NCBI GenBank assembly: GCA_032716605.1
Contig: CM064502.1
Span: forward strand, 35,150,932 to 35,214,931
Source: Paralithodes platypus
Lineage: Eukaryota > Arthropoda > Malacostraca > Decapoda > Lithodidae
Direction of reading: 5' to 3'
Length of the DNA: 64,000 bases
Below the pieces are notes generated by a model that saw nothing but the letters and a program-made list of their open reading frames with translations, was not told the DNA's origin and searched no databases. Position 1 is the first letter of the stretch, and each line of letters opens with the position of its first letter. Made by a program: the position numbers and the translations under genes. Below, piece after piece: positions 10,232 through 21,682 of the stretch.

Positions 10232-10308
<77 letters not shown>
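10164..10308. repeat. (TCTA)n and (TA)n microsatellite
   Basis: TCTA units (10164-10192) pass through a short TCTC stretch into about 100 bases of TA. The tract directly abuts the Gypsy-A LTR tip at 10309, so the LTR element may have inserted into it or the tract expanded at its edge. Confidence 0.9.
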
Positions 10309-10312
<4 letters not shown>

Positions 10313-10700
10313 ACGAAGGGGAGCTGGGAGAAAACAGATGCTCTTATAGCCTAGCCCACAGCACGGTCAAAAAGTATACGCCGTAGCAAAATACACCAAT
10401 GCTGTAGACCTGCACCCAACACTGCCCACCGTATTGCACTACCCTGCAACAGACACCTCTTAATATCTGACTCAAACACCAAGACACGCAGGTTCCCTAG
10501 GAAAATGGTTATCTTCCTCTTTGCTCTATGGAAGCAGTAACACAAGGAGACACAAAAAATATCTATTGTCCCCGAGTTTGGTTGATAGTGCTGCTAGTAT
10601 TCAAGTGTACTTCTAAGGTTATGCTAAAACTGCATAAAACAATGGTAACTAAAATGCTGTTAGACTCCCAGAACAAACCACATACTGCCCAATCTCTTAG

Positions 10701-10768
10701 GAATTGAGACTCATATGAACAAAATCATGGGAAAGTCTAAAGCACTATCCTTACCCATCAAACATAAT
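10701..10768. repeat. Inverted version of the LTR-A hairpin loop
   Basis: Bases 10701-10744 are the reverse complement of the loop found at 21707-21755 in the other LTR-A copy. The right stem arm (10745-10768) is in the same orientation in both. The left arm is missing here. Confidence 0.75.
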
Positions 10769-10795
10769 AGTTGGTATTCCAGTAGGTTGGGGCAG

Positions 10796-12163
10796 TGTCA
10801 GGGCAATTGATCTAATTTAACCGAGTTCTTTTATATAATCTCTCTAGAGGGCCAATTAAAAGAAACATAAGTAGTCCAGTTAACAAGTGTATTATATATA
10901 TTTAGTGCGAATACATAAATATCAAACGCCAATCATTTAACATATTTACATCAATCTTACCATTCATACCACTCACACACACAATTATTCAGGAAGAGAA
11001 GCTAAATCATTGAATATACCTGTGAACTAAAACTAATATGTCACACATCCAAGCACACTAAATCAAGCACTTTTAGTCTGGCACAAGTTAATCAATATAG
11101 TCAATTATTAGCTGGTTCCAAGGACATGCCAGCCGACTCCAGGACAAACAGTACCAACTAGCTGCATCCAGGGTACCACCACTGGCAACAGAATATGCCG
11201 GCTGACTTCAGGGTCCCACCACTGGTAACAGAACACACCAGCTGTCTCCAGGGCTCCTCAACTGGTAACAGAACACACCAGCTGTCTCCAGGGCACCTCA
11301 ACTGGTAACAGAACACACCAGCTGTCTCCAAGGCTCCTCAACTGGTAACAGAACACACCAGCTGTCTCCAGGGCACCTCAACTGGTAACAGAACACACCA
11401 GCTGTCTCCAGGGCACCTCAACTGGTAGAGTGTCATAACTTTGGTGAGCGACTGTACTTGCAAGATCACATGCAACCGCTCTCGCCCCACACGCTAGCAT
11501 AGGACATCACAATCACTTGCGTTATGGACCACAGCTCTGGATACAGATAGACACGGCCCTCATATATGTACACAGGCGGGACTCGTGCCGGGAAATCGAG
11601 TAGGCAGACCAGGAACTGCCAACTTCCCTCACACACACAAGGCTATGATAAAAAACAATTCTTAAATTCACATAACTGGTAAATTTACAAGGGTTGTAAC
11701 TCCAATGATTTAAGTGACTAGTAACTATTTCACGGCAATCAATACAATAACACCATACTTTCTATAAACGCAACTATCTATGTGACAAGTTACTATTTCA
11801 AGGCGATCATGAACACAAAAGCGCCACACTTAACAGGCACAAAGCTTACCGCAGAGATGTGTACAGCAACACACAGGGAAAGAGAATGCTACCGGGCCAA
11901 TAAGGCAAGCTCTCACTTAACCTTACATTAACATGCTTCACACAACGAATCTTCGATACATACCGCTCATCTAACCTTTTACTAACACACTTCATTCGAA
12001 CGAATCTTCGACTCATTTCAACCAACGGCCGACTATGCTAACAACAAGTAGGGGCCCTCTATAGGAGCACCATCAAACATGCGAGACTTCGGAGCACGTG
12101 AACAGGTGTTCGACTACCTACAGCCATACAGTCATAGAGGAATTACGACACTATTTCCTGACA
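10796..12163 (-). repeat. LTR-C, left copy (3' LTR)
   Basis: A 1368-bp LTR that matches 13457-14989 along its length apart from a LINE/SINE-type insertion in the right copy. It contains a 40-bp minisatellite at about 11160-11428. Next to it at 12164-12180 lies a C-rich stretch (TTAGCCCCCAT) whose complement is a weak polypurine tract. Confidence 0.88.
11160..11428. repeat. 40-bp minisatellite inside LTR-C (left)
   Basis: Six to seven tandem units containing ACTGGTAACAGAACACACC and AGCTGTCTCCAGGGC. The first two units are more diverged than the last four. The same array occurs in the right LTR. Confidence 0.88.
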
Positions 12164-12346
12164 TTAGCCCCCATAAACATTATATTTCACCGAAATATAA
12201 CCCTAAATCAGGAAATAGGAGACCCAACTGCCTGATATCCCCGTTCCAATAATCCTGCGTCCACCCAAATTCCACTTCCAATGATTAGTTCCTGCCTGCA
12301 CACTTTCCTGCATTAACTCAGACTATGGTGTACTGTGCTACAAGAT

Positions 12347-13204
12347 CTAGCTCACAGACCTACTTAGTATATCTGCAGCAAGGTTATCCTTCCCCTTTAT
12401 ATATTGCACCTTAAAAGCATACGACTGATTTACACAAGATTTAGTATATGACCTTGCATTTTTGTAAAGGTCAGCTGCCTCAGCAAGTCCCACATTAGTG
12501 TCAAACTTCCGTTCCTTCAAGAATACCTGCATCTCTATTAAACAAGATGATATGAACTGATCTTTAACCATAAATCCATATAGGCTCTCATAGGTCTTTG
12601 AAACATTTGACAATGCCAGCCATCTACTAAATTGTTGTTCTAGCCTAGTTATAAATTGAACGTAAGACTCATCACTCTGTGCTCTGAGTGACTTAAACTG
12701 CTTCCGATAGGATTGTGCATCAACATGAAAAGCCTTAAATAATGCAAGTTTCAGTGCTTCATAGTCATCAGCAACTTCAGTAGGAAGACTTACATACACT
12801 TTTAAAGCTTTACCCCTAAGAAGAGTTCCTAAATGAAATGCATAGTCTTCTTCCTTCCACCCTTGAAACTTTGCTACCTTCTCGAATCTCAAAATATAAG
12901 AGTCAATATCCTCAACACTCTCTGAGAAAGCAGGAATACGGGGTTTAGCAGGGTCATCATGTGAGGAGCGTTTTACACTAGATCTATCTGTATTGTTAGC
13001 CCTAATTAATGCTAATTCGTGTGCACGCTCTTTCTCTCTTTCCTCACGAGCAAGTCTTTCTCTCTCCACTTCACGTGCAGCAGCTCTCTCTTCTCTATCC
13101 GCACGCTCTTTTTCTCTATCATTAGCATCCTTAACTAAAGCCATGATTTCATCTGAGTTCAGCTTACAGGCCTGCGCCTGTTTCATTATTTCGGACAAGT
13201 CCAT
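12347..13204 (-). CDS. Gag fused in frame to the RNase H C-terminus (Gypsy-C)
   Basis: An open 285-codon frame. It begins MDLSEIMKQAQACKL, followed by a strongly charged Arg/Glu coiled coil (about 30-75) and a capsid-type region with PAFSESVEDIDSYILRFEK (about 92-110). It continues through the usual Gag helical domain (LRGKALKVYVSL; SYRKQFKSLRAQSDESYVQF) to about residue 257. The last 27 or so residues, including YIKGKDNLAADILSR, are the conserved end of RNase H. An internal deletion has therefore joined gag to the end of pol without breaking the frame. No zinc knuckle or protease is present. It lies between the two LTRs with no other gene. A capsid product could in principle still be made, with packaging by a related element's polymerase; that is inference. 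Confidence 0.82.
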   Translation of the reverse strand: MDLSEIMKQAQACKLNSDEIMALVKDANDREKERADREERAAAREVERERLAREEREKERAHELALIRANNTDRSSVKRSSHDDPAKPRIPAFSESVEDIDSYILRFEKVAKFQGWKEEDYAFHLGTLLRGKALKVYVSLPTEVADDYEALKLALFKAFHVDAQSYRKQFKSLRAQSDESYVQFITRLEQQFSRWLALSNVSKTYESLYGFMVKDQFISSCLIEMQVFLKERKFDTNVGLAEAADLYKNARSYTKSCVNQSYAFKVQYIKGKDNLAADILSRSVS

Positions 13205-13437
13205 ACCTACGAACTACTAGAAAATCCGAAAATAACAAAGTCACACTGAAATCACTCCCAGAATCATACCTTGCCTCACTGACACCGGCAACATTCTCAC
13301 ACCCGGTGCTAACAAACCAACGAGACATATAATGAAACCTAGGATTTACAATGACATTCTCTACCTACTCGAGTTCCGCAATTAAATATATTCCAGAGAG
13401 TTAAAAGAAATCTTTAAAAAAAAAATAAGCCCGAGAG

Positions 13438-13455
13438 ATCCTGCACACTGCGCCA
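13438..13455 (-). other. Primer-binding site of Gypsy-C
   Basis: One base inside the right LTR the minus strand reads TGGCGCAGTGTGCAGGA. TGG at the LTR-proximal end is the expected complement of a tRNA CCA end. The tRNA itself is not identified. Confidence 0.55.
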
Positions 13456-13822
13456 CTGTCAGGGCAATTGATCTAATTTACCCGAGTTCTTTTATATAAT
13501 CTCTCTAGAGGGCCAATTAAAAGAAACATAAGTAGTCTAGTTAACAAGTGTATTATATATATTTAGTGCGAATACATAAATATCAAACGCCAATCATTTT
13601 ACATATTTACATCACTCTTACCATTCATACCACTCACACACACAGTTATTCAGGAAGAGAAGCTAAATCATTGAATATACCTGTGAACTAAAACTAATAT
13701 AAGTCACACATCCAAGCACAATAAATCGAGCACTTTTAGTCTGGCACAAGTTAATCAATATAGTCAATTATTAGCTGGTTCCATGGACATGCCAGCCGAC
13801 TCCAGGACAAACAGTACCAACT

Positions 13823-14092
13823 AGCTGCATCCAGGGTACCACCACTGGCAACAGAACATGCCGGCTGACTTCAGGGTCCCACCACTGGTAACAGAACACA
13901 CCAGCTGTTTCCAGGGCTCCTCAACTGGTAACAGAACACACCAGCTGACTCCAGGGCACCTCAACTGGTAACAGAACACACCAGCTGTCTCCAAGGCTCC
14001 TCAACTGGTAACAGAACACACCAGCTGTCTCCAGGGCACCTCAACTGGTAACAGAACACACCAGCTGTCTCCAGGGCACCTCAACTGGTAGA
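13823..14092. repeat. 40-bp minisatellite inside LTR-C (right)
   Basis: The same tandem array as at 11160-11428, with the same order of diverged and uniform units. Confidence 0.85.
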
Positions 14093-14641
14093 GTGTCATA
14101 ACTTTGGTGAGCGACTGTACTTGCAAGATCACATGCAACCGCTCTCGCCCCACACGCTACCATAGGACATCACAATCACTTGCGTTATGGACCACAGCTC
14201 TGAATACAGATAGACACGGCCCTCATGTATGTACACAGGCGGGACTCGTGCCGGTAACTCGAGTAGGCAGACCAAGAACTGCTAACTTCCCTCACACATA
14301 CAAGGCTGTGATAAAAATAATTCTTAAATTCACATAACTGGTAAATTTACAAGGGTTGTAACCCCAATGATTTAAGTGACTAGTAACTATTTCACGGCAA
14401 TCAATACAATAACACCATACTTTCTATAAACGCAACTATCTATGTGACAAGTTACTATTTCACGGCGATCATGAACACAAAAGCGCCACACTTAACAGGC
14501 ACAAAGCTTACCGCGGAGATGTGTACAGCAACACACAGGGAAAGAGAATGCTACCGGGCCAATAAGGCAAGCTCTCACTTAACCTTTCATTAACATGCTT
14601 CACACAACGAATCTTCGATACATACCGCTCACCTAACCTTT

Positions 14642-14643
<2 letters not shown>

Positions 14644-14672
<29 letters not shown>

Positions 14673-14803
14673 TAATATTTATTCAGTTAGCAATTTACAG
14701 AGTTGGTACCACATAGTATGTTACAAATATGACATGTACCAGCCTTGCATAATTCCAACTAAGGATAGCCCAATAAGGCCATTAGGCGTATTTCCATTGG
14801 GGT
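14644..14803 (-). mobile_element. Short LINE/SINE 3' end with (TTA)n tail
   Basis: This block is present in the right LTR-C but absent from the left one. It is flanked by a 7-bp duplication CCTTTTA (14637-14643 and 14804-14810). Read on the minus strand it ends in (TTA)n after CTGAATAAATA. It starts with GACCCCAATGGAAATACGCC, which has the style of an arthropod LINE 3' untranslated region. It is a 5'-truncated LINE copy or a SINE sharing a LINE tail. Confidence 0.75.
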
Positions 14804-15922
14804 CCTTTTACTAACACACTTCATTCGAACGAATCTTCGACTCATTTCAACCAACGGGCGACTATGCTAACAAGTAGGGGCCCTCTATAGGATCACCATC
14901 AAACATGCGAGACTTCGGAGCACGTGAACAGGTGTTCGACTACCTACAGCCATACAGTTATAGAGGAATTATGACACTATTTCCTGACTGGCAGACTTCT
15001 CAGAGCCAACACCAAACCACTGTGGATACAAACTTCAATAATAAAGAACACATACATATAATAATAATAAGCCATGCAGTAGAATAAATGGAAGTAAAAT
15101 GGAAGAGAAAAGGTATGAAGCTTATACTTAAGATTGCGAGATAAGGAGATGCAGTATTTCTAGTTAACAAATGCAGAAAACTCCTGTATACAAAATAATA
15201 AAGATAGAACAATATTTTTATGGTTTAAATGACTCCCAGACTTGGTCTGCTACTACTCAATAAGGAACAATGAAAATATATGCCGTATCTAGGGAAACAT
15301 TAAAGCAAGCCTGGGACAGACTCCACAGCATGTATGCTCTGTAAGGGGTCTGTAGCTCGAGTGAGCGGTCATGTGAACACAAGAGTCCCAGGAGGGGAGG
15401 AGAGCTCCAGAAATTGCTAGACTCAACAATTAGTTTAAGCTCCTTGGCTCTCATTAACTATACAAAAGTAATCAAGTAAATATAAGGCATCATTGTGCAA
15501 ACTTATGATCAACAAAATAATCCCCCAAAGGTTGAACAAAAGAAGTAATTATATTTGTGGCAACAAAAGAGACAGCTAGCCTCTCTACAAGGTATTGCCT
15601 TAAATGGTGCAACCATGACGTCACCACCCCGACATGAAGGATGTAGGGAGAGAGAGAGAGAGAAAACATGGCTCTCCCCCAATATAACAAAGGCTATGTA
15701 AATTGTTATAACACACATACAACTGAACTGAGGTTATATAAGTTCAGGAGAATGTGACACCCTCACACCCAGGGGGAGTCTGTTGGTGCATCTTGAAACA
15801 ACAGACTGCTCATACTTCAAAACACTACAAGACATACACAACTACATTTTTTTTCTAGTATTTTTATAGTTTTTATATTTTTGTATTTAAATATTTTCTT
15901 CTATACAGAAATACAGCAACTC

Positions 15923-18431
15923 CTACTTGACGACCCTACGCTGGGCTACATACGGCAACCAACAAGCACCAGACGTAAACATGCTAATCAAACCAAAGTA
16001 GGAGGCTACACTAACACTGACTGAACTGCGAGGGTTCTCCTTAAAACATACCCTCCCGTGACAAACAATCAGCCAGAACATTATCAGTGCCCCTAACATG
16101 CCACACATCCAAATTGTGTTCCGGCAGTAAAACATCACCTGACACGGATAAACTGCCCAGTCCATCACAAGACTGGCACTTCTCTTCGCTCTCTCCGGCA
16201 ACGGGACCTGCCAATAACCTGTCCTTAATTTCACCTTAGTGATAAACGTGGCAGCCCCGATGCGGTCTATGGGGTCGTCAACTCTGGGTAATGGATAGAT
16301 GTCTGTCTGGGATAATGCACTAACACTACTGCAATCAACACAAACACGGATCTTGCCACTCTGCTCAGGCTGCAAAGTCACTGGCAAAGACCACTCACGA
16401 TATCACTTATCCCTCAGACCCTTCTCCAACATGTAGTCCAGCTCTGCTTTTAAGACAGGCTGTCGAGCAGGATATATACGGTAGGGAGCCAACTTGAGCT
16501 TTGCACTGTCTCCAGCCTCTATGTCGTGTGCCACCCCGGACATCAGGCCTGGAGAATCAACAAACATGCGGAAGTACTGCCACAGCCTAGTAAACAACTC
16601 CTCTTGGCACTTAGGAACAAGAGGTTGCAACTTATCTCGAAGAACAACATACTCATTGCCCTCCCACAACCCAGCCGGGACCGCAGCCTCTAAACTATAG
16701 TCTCCCTCCTTCTCCACCTCCGTCCCTAATACAGCCAGGGCATGAGAGGGACAATCTGTACCACCTGTGCAGTCACTCCCACAATTCATAAGAACAAAGG
16801 CTTCCCCGCCAATACCATACGTGCGCACCCCCGCATTCCATGCGGCTACACCTGCCTGCGCAACATCACCGCCTTCTGCGCCACGGCCAGATGCAGTCGG
16901 TCTATGGTAGGGCTGTTGCATTTTAATAGGGCAGCATTGGGAGGCTATGCGACGGTCGGGCGTATCTATTACATAGTCAACCTCACCAATCTGCTTAATG
17001 TCCTGATACTGACCACACAACTTAGCAGCCATGGGTCGACCCTGAACTGACAACCGTGCCAAAGCCTCGTCGCCCACCTTGAACACCCTAGATTTAGCCT
17101 GTTTGTTACAATGGTCTCTCATTTTCGTGTTCATGCTGCTAACCGGGATAGCCTCCGGGTATCTAGTGGTAGTATCAATTAAAGTGTGCAAGTATTTATC
17201 TCCCGAACTCGTGGGTAATAAGGGACCAACCATGTCAACTATGACACAAGTCAATGGCGGTTCAACTGCAGGTGTAGGGATGAAAGGTGCTACGGGTATT
17301 CCTTGGTTGGGTTTTCCAACTACCTGACAAACATGACATGACATAAATAAAGTAGCCACCAATGCCTGCATTTTAGGCCACAAAAAATGAAAACGCAGCC
17401 TTTCAGTATTCTTAAGCACCCCTAGATGCCCCGCCAGTGGTGCCTCATGCGCTAGTCTAACCAGCTCTCCCCTGAACTGAGCAGGCACCACTACCTGCTC
17501 CTCCCCCAACCTGAGTTCTTATCCGGCTTCCACTGCCGATACAACAATGCCCTTTTCACAACAAATTTCTCTGCTTGACCGTTCTTCCCACCAGTCGTAC
17601 CAACCTTCTTAAACAGGAGGCCCAGACTCAGGTCCTCGTGCTGCAACTTGCTCAATTTGTTTCTAGGTAGCTCCATCAAGACAGTTACCTCTGACCTCTC
17701 AAAAATAGCAGAAGGTTGAGTCGGTATCGCTATGTCAGACTCCTCGTCCGGCACTAGGTCACCTCTACTGTTCTCGGTAGCCTCACTGGGGTCAGCCAAG
17801 CCCACAACTGTCTCCGGACCAGTGTCATCTAGTAGTGCATCATGGGATAGCCCGCACTCATGGCTGTCGGCACCCGCATCCACTAAATCATCCACCTGTT
17901 TTGCCAAATGTGCCACTGATTGGGTCACTGCATCAACAGGGTAGATAGAGTCCATGTTATCTTCTTGCAAACAACCACCACCAGGGGGCACAAAAGCAGC
18001 CTCAGCGACGACTATAGGAGGCGGAAAAAATACATCCCCTGCCAAGTCAGTCCCGAGCAAAAAGTCCACCCCCTCAACTGGCAGAGTGTCCACCATAGCC
18101 ACCTTACACTCGGCAGTCAAAAGTGGGCAATCTCTAGGGTCACCGGGACTAAATCACAGAATTGTTCACTGTTGATTCCCCTGCACATTACAAACTCTCC
18201 CGTGCTAATAGGTCCCCCTGTCAGGTTGCGACACATGGATTGTTGCGCACCAGTATCCCTAAACACCTTGACAGGGTAAGTCTGCTCCCCAACCCGTACA
18301 AATCCATCATGTATGAATGGCCGACACCAATCAGAGGAAGTCTGGTTATGCTCAGGTGGTGATACCATCTGGGGTGGCAAAGTGCTTACTACCCTGCTTT
18401 GTGCTCTGCCAACACTGCCCCCCAAACTCAC
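15923..18431 (-). pseudogene. Gypsy-A copy 1 pol remnant: protease-integrase-RT-RNase H
   Basis: Read on the minus strand from 18431 down. Protease: VFRDTGAQQSMCRN (about 18215-18260). Integrase zinc-binding region: LAHEAPLAGHLGVL and MSCHVCQVVGKPN (17300-17440). First integrase core block: VIVDMVGPLLPTSSGDK (about 17200-17255). An in-frame jump then leads to the integrase C-terminal region (RVFKVGDEALARL). RT start: YPLPRVDDPIDRIGAATF and KLRTGYWQVPL (16200-16310). After that a deletion leads to the RNase H end, with NVLADCLSR readable in another frame near 16060-16085. Frame breaks lie near 16395, 17500 and 18120. The integrase catalytic residues two and three and the RT active site are lost, so it is inactive. 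Confidence 0.82.
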
Positions 18432-19011
18432 CAGTACCTGGCTTGCCTTTCACAGGCACCTCCCCTAATGTCACCACCAACTGGACAGCCTTGGGTTCCT
18501 TGGTAGCCTTCCATTTAGCACACTGATGTTTAATATGACCCACTTGCTTGCAAAAATAACATCTCACTTCCGTAGAAGCTTGCTGGTTGTCAGCCTTGAT
18601 ATAATGTTGTGTCTTATTTGTGGTACCTTTGGGTGATGATGGGCGAGTTGATACTGTGGCTGCTTGGTGCACAGGCCGGTCTCTCCTGTCATCAATGCTC
18701 CCCATGCACGTGCCACGCTGGGCTAGTGCAAAGTCATCAGCCCAAACTGCTGCTTCCCTTATTGATTTAAACCGGTTTCTTTTAATTTTGCCCTAATGTG
18801 CTTTTCAATTATGCTGGTAAACTGCTCCATCAGCCAAACCTCACAGGCCGCCTCAAAAGTACCAGCTGACTCTGAATGCAGCTACTTAGCTAGAGTATCG
18901 CGCAGGTACCTGGCACATTCCACGTCCGAGTCCCCCTGCCGCTTCCGAGCCCCCCTGAAGGCCAGCCTGTAAGCCTCGTGACGCAGCTCGTAGGCTTTTA
19001 ACACAGCCTCT

Positions 19012-19862
19012 TTAACCCGGGAACTGCATTGAGACTCTTAAGAGTTCCCCCAGCGGACTGCGGGAAGACTCTTAAGAGTCAGGGGAAAAAAAAATCCATT
19101 TAACTCTTCAGACTCATATGACGCAGAGGTTACCAGATTAGCAATTAGAAATAGAGTTCTCTCACTCTTATAATTACCTCTCCAAAATTAGTTTTCTGCC
19201 CACAGCTAACTCAAAGACAACTGCAAAGATTGAAGTAACTAAACTAAAGGTTTGTAAATACCCCTGATGGTAATGAAGGCTTTAAAGTATCCCTAATAGG
19301 CTAAAAAATTTGTCATATGTTGGAGAGGGTTAAAACACCCCCATTTTGTTTTTGTTTTTTGTTTTTTTTCTTTTTGCCCCTGGGCCATGCCAAATATCAC
19401 TCCCCCACCTCCCCTCCTTCCCCACTTTCCTCCCCTCCTTCAGTTATCACCTATTTTCCCTGTTATTCCCTTATTCTGTGGTCTATTTTCGAGCTAACAT
19501 TAGCGAGTTAGTAGCAGGGCGTTGTCATCACTGTTACCAAGCGTGGGAAACAGCGAGAGAGAGACTATTGCGTAACAGTGTGTCTCCAGACAAGGGGAGG
19601 GGAGGAAGGCAGGGAGGTTACCTCAGCCATACATTATGCAACTCCCGGCCTGTATCGCCGATTTTGACCATCCAAACACTGTTTCCACTTGTTTTATTGT
19701 TGTAACAGGTTAATACCTTTATAATCAACCTATAATAGGCGCATATGGATAAGTATTAATGCAATTTATGGTTAAATAACGATGTTAGTGATGGGAACAG
19801 CTCAAATACGTGCGCCCAGGAGTGTGGTGTCTCATACCCCCCATGCGCACGTCTTAGGTTAA
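19012..19862. mobile_element. TTAA-flanked element inside gag, containing a MITE
   Basis: TTAA stands at both edges (19012-19015 and 19859-19862). The tips are CCCGGGAAC on the left and, read inward on the other strand, CCTAAGACG on the right, so terminal similarity is weak. It has no credible ORF. Near the left end are two copies of a GACTCTTAAGAGT palindrome, then a nested TTAA MITE (19100-19333), then a T-rich and a C-rich stretch. TTAA targeting suggests piggyBac-type mobilisation; that is inference. Confidence 0.7.
19100..19333. mobile_element. TTAA MITE, family M1, copy 1
   Basis: About 234 bp, TTAA at both ends, with inverted tips TTAACTCTTCAGACTCATATG and, from the other strand, TTAACCCTCTCCAACATATG. 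The interior (GCAGAGGTTACCAG, TTTTCTGCCCACAGC, TACCCCTGATGGTAA) is nearly the same as at 21211-21445. Non-coding. Confidence 0.85.
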
Positions 19863-21040
19863 GTACATCATACTCTAGCTCCTGCATTTCTAGGCAATCG
19901 TATGCATCAAGAGCCTTGCCTTTTAAAACATTAGACACCAACACCGCCCAGCGTTGCCTCGGCCACTGATACTCGTGGGCCTTCTTCTCAAAACGCAAGA
20001 ACCACTCCGTGACCTTGAGTTCATCGAAGGCCGGCACGAGTTTCAGCCGTCGAGACAACAGCACCTCTTCTGCCTCCTCCTTAGATGTATGACCAGCACT
20101 ATTCCCTTGTCGTCTTTGCCCACTAGTTTCCAACTTCGTCTTCTCCAAATCTACCTGTATTCTCTTCTCCTCCATCTCGATCTTCCTCAACTCAATTCTC
20201 TCTTGCATCTCTCTATCTCTCTCTCTCTGTCTCTCTTCCATCTCCAATCTCTTTAGCTGCAGCTCTACCTCTGGACTCCTTCTCGACCCTATCGGGGTTA
20301 TAGGAGGAAACTGGGCATAAGGGGGAACATTGTGCTGCGCAGCCACCGTATGAATGGCATTGAAATGCTGGGGTGTGGCCAACGACACATGGGGGGAAGA
20401 AGGAGGACACTGAGGATTGCTAGCATAACTTGAAACAAATGTACTGGCCATAGGGGCCTGAACATAGCCCTGTGAAAATGAAGGGGCCATACTGATAGGG
20501 TTAAATGCTGACGGTGGAGGCGTGGTGGCAGGTGCTGTGGTAATAGTAGGAGACTGTCTGCATACAGTATCACCTTGCTCTGGAGTTGTTGCTCCACTCC
20601 GGTCCCCAGTATAATGGTAGCTAGCCTGACTGATAGGACGCTGTGGCACATGTTGGATGGTGCCATCATCCACAACACGAGTACTAGCTTCCTGAAGACC
20701 ATTAGTCTGTGCAACTAACTTACACACCTCTTGAACTAACTCTGCCTTAGCCATGCCACTGCACCTCCAACCATACACCTCCAACACACGTCTTAATTCA
20801 TCACTACTCCTGCTAGCAACCTCTTCTTGACCAGGTTGGGTTCTAATAAACTGCCAAACGTCCTCCTTCCCCATGATATGAACAGGAATGTAATCAACAT
20901 GCGACATCTTAGCAATAGTTGTGGACACGGGTTAATGAAATAAGAGTACTAGGTCCGTAGACTTTCAACTGCAAGAAAAAATACTGAACAATCTAAATAT
21001 AATTGCTTCACACCACAAGAAATCTATACTATCACACTAT

Positions 21041-21057
21041 CCTAGGCGAGGTCGCCA
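21041..21057 (-). other. Primer-binding site of Gypsy-A
   Basis: On the minus strand the LTR is followed by one base and then TGGCGACCTCGCCTAGG. The first 13 bases are identical to the primer-binding site of Gypsy-B at 61264-61281. Confidence 0.65.
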
Positions 21058-21210
21058 CTGTTACGAAGGGGAGCCGGGGGAAAACAGATGCTCTAATAGC
21101 CTAGCCCACAGCACGGTCAAAAACTATACGCCGTAGCAAAAGACACCAATGCTGTAGAGCTGCACCCAACACTGCCCACCGTATTGCACTACCCTGCAAC
21201 AGACACGCTC

Positions 21211-21445
21211 TTAACCCTCTCACTACCATGTGACGCAGAGGTTGCCAGATTAGCAATTATTAATAGAGTTCTCTCACTCTTATAATTACCTCTCCAAAAT
21301 TAGTTTTCTGCCCACAGCTAACTCAAAGACAACTGCAGAGGTTGAAGTAACTAATCTAAAGGTTTCTAAATACCCCTGATGGTAACAAAGGCTTTAAAGT
21401 ATCCCTAATAGGCTCAAAACTGCGTCAAGGACGTGAGAAGGTTAA
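21211..21445. mobile_element. TTAA MITE, family M1, copy 2
   Basis: 235 bp including both TTAA sites (21211-21214 and 21442-21445). The other LTR-A copy has a single TTAA at this spot, proving an insertion. The tips TTAACCCTCTCAC and (other strand) TTAACCTTCTCAC are inverted repeats that extend to TGACGCAG on both sides. The interior matches 19100-19333. Confidence 0.9.
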
Positions 21446-21682
21446 TATCTGACTCAAACACCAAGACACGCAGGTTCCCTAGGAAAAGGGTTATCTTCCT
21501 CTTTGCTCTATGGAAGCAGTAGCACAAGGAGACACAAAAAATATCTATTGTCCCCGAGTTTGGTTGATAGTGCTGCTAGTATTCAAGAGTACTTCTAAGG
21601 TTATTCTAAAACTGCACAAAACAATGGTAACTAAAATGCTGTTAGACTCCCAGAACAAACCACATACTGCCCAATCTCATAC

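Larger units (their letters stand above)
10796..14989 (-). mobile_element. Gypsy-C, deletion-derivative LTR retrotransposon
   Basis: A complete insertion with two LTRs (10796-12163 and 13457-14989) and a 5-bp target-site duplication GGCAG (10791-10795 and 14990-14994). It is inserted in the Gypsy-A LTR. LTR tips are TGTCAGG and CCTGACA (the last base of the right copy is changed to T). The internal region is only about 1.3 kb and holds one ORF that joins Gag to the last residues of RNase H. Protease, RT and integrase are all absent, so movement would need proteins supplied by a relative. Confidence 0.88.
13457..14989 (-). repeat. LTR-C, right copy (5' LTR)
   Basis: Matches 10796-12163 closely. 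It is longer because of the insertion at about 14644-14803. It ends CCTGACT, where the left copy has CCTGACA, and is followed by the target duplication GGCAG. Confidence 0.88.
10309..15846 (-). repeat. LTR-A (3' LTR of Gypsy-A copy 1), interrupted
   Basis: Two parts, 10309-10795 and 14995 to about 15846, match the LTR at 21059-22655 end to end. The plus-strand tip is TGTTACGAAGGGG. The break is the Gypsy-C insertion, flanked by GGCAG on both sides. The inner boundary is set by the change to a T-rich tract near 15846 (the complement of a polypurine tract) and is accurate to about 10 bases. Confidence 0.8.
18350..20928 (-). pseudogene. Gypsy-A copy 1 gag, interrupted by a TTAA element
   Basis: Gag starts at 20928 (MSTTIAKMSHVDYIPVH). 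It has a SAP-like helical segment (about 40-75), a Pro/Ser-rich linker, a Gln/Glu/Arg coiled coil (about 225-270) and the start of the capsid domain (LRFEKKAHEYQWPRQRW). It breaks at 19863. The frame resumes at 19011 with LKAYELRHEAYRLAF, and the zinc knuckle CYFCKQVGHIKHQC lies at about 18530-18575. Removing the insert 19012-19862 with one TTAA joins the two halves in frame at a conserved Leu-Lys-Glu step, so the break is one clean insertion. Further frame shifts near 18780 and 18890 make this copy inactive even so. Confidence 0.8.

Noticed and set aside
11160..11428. Regular 40-bp repeats as a possible CRISPR array
   Set aside because: No unique spacers; identical array in the partner LTR.
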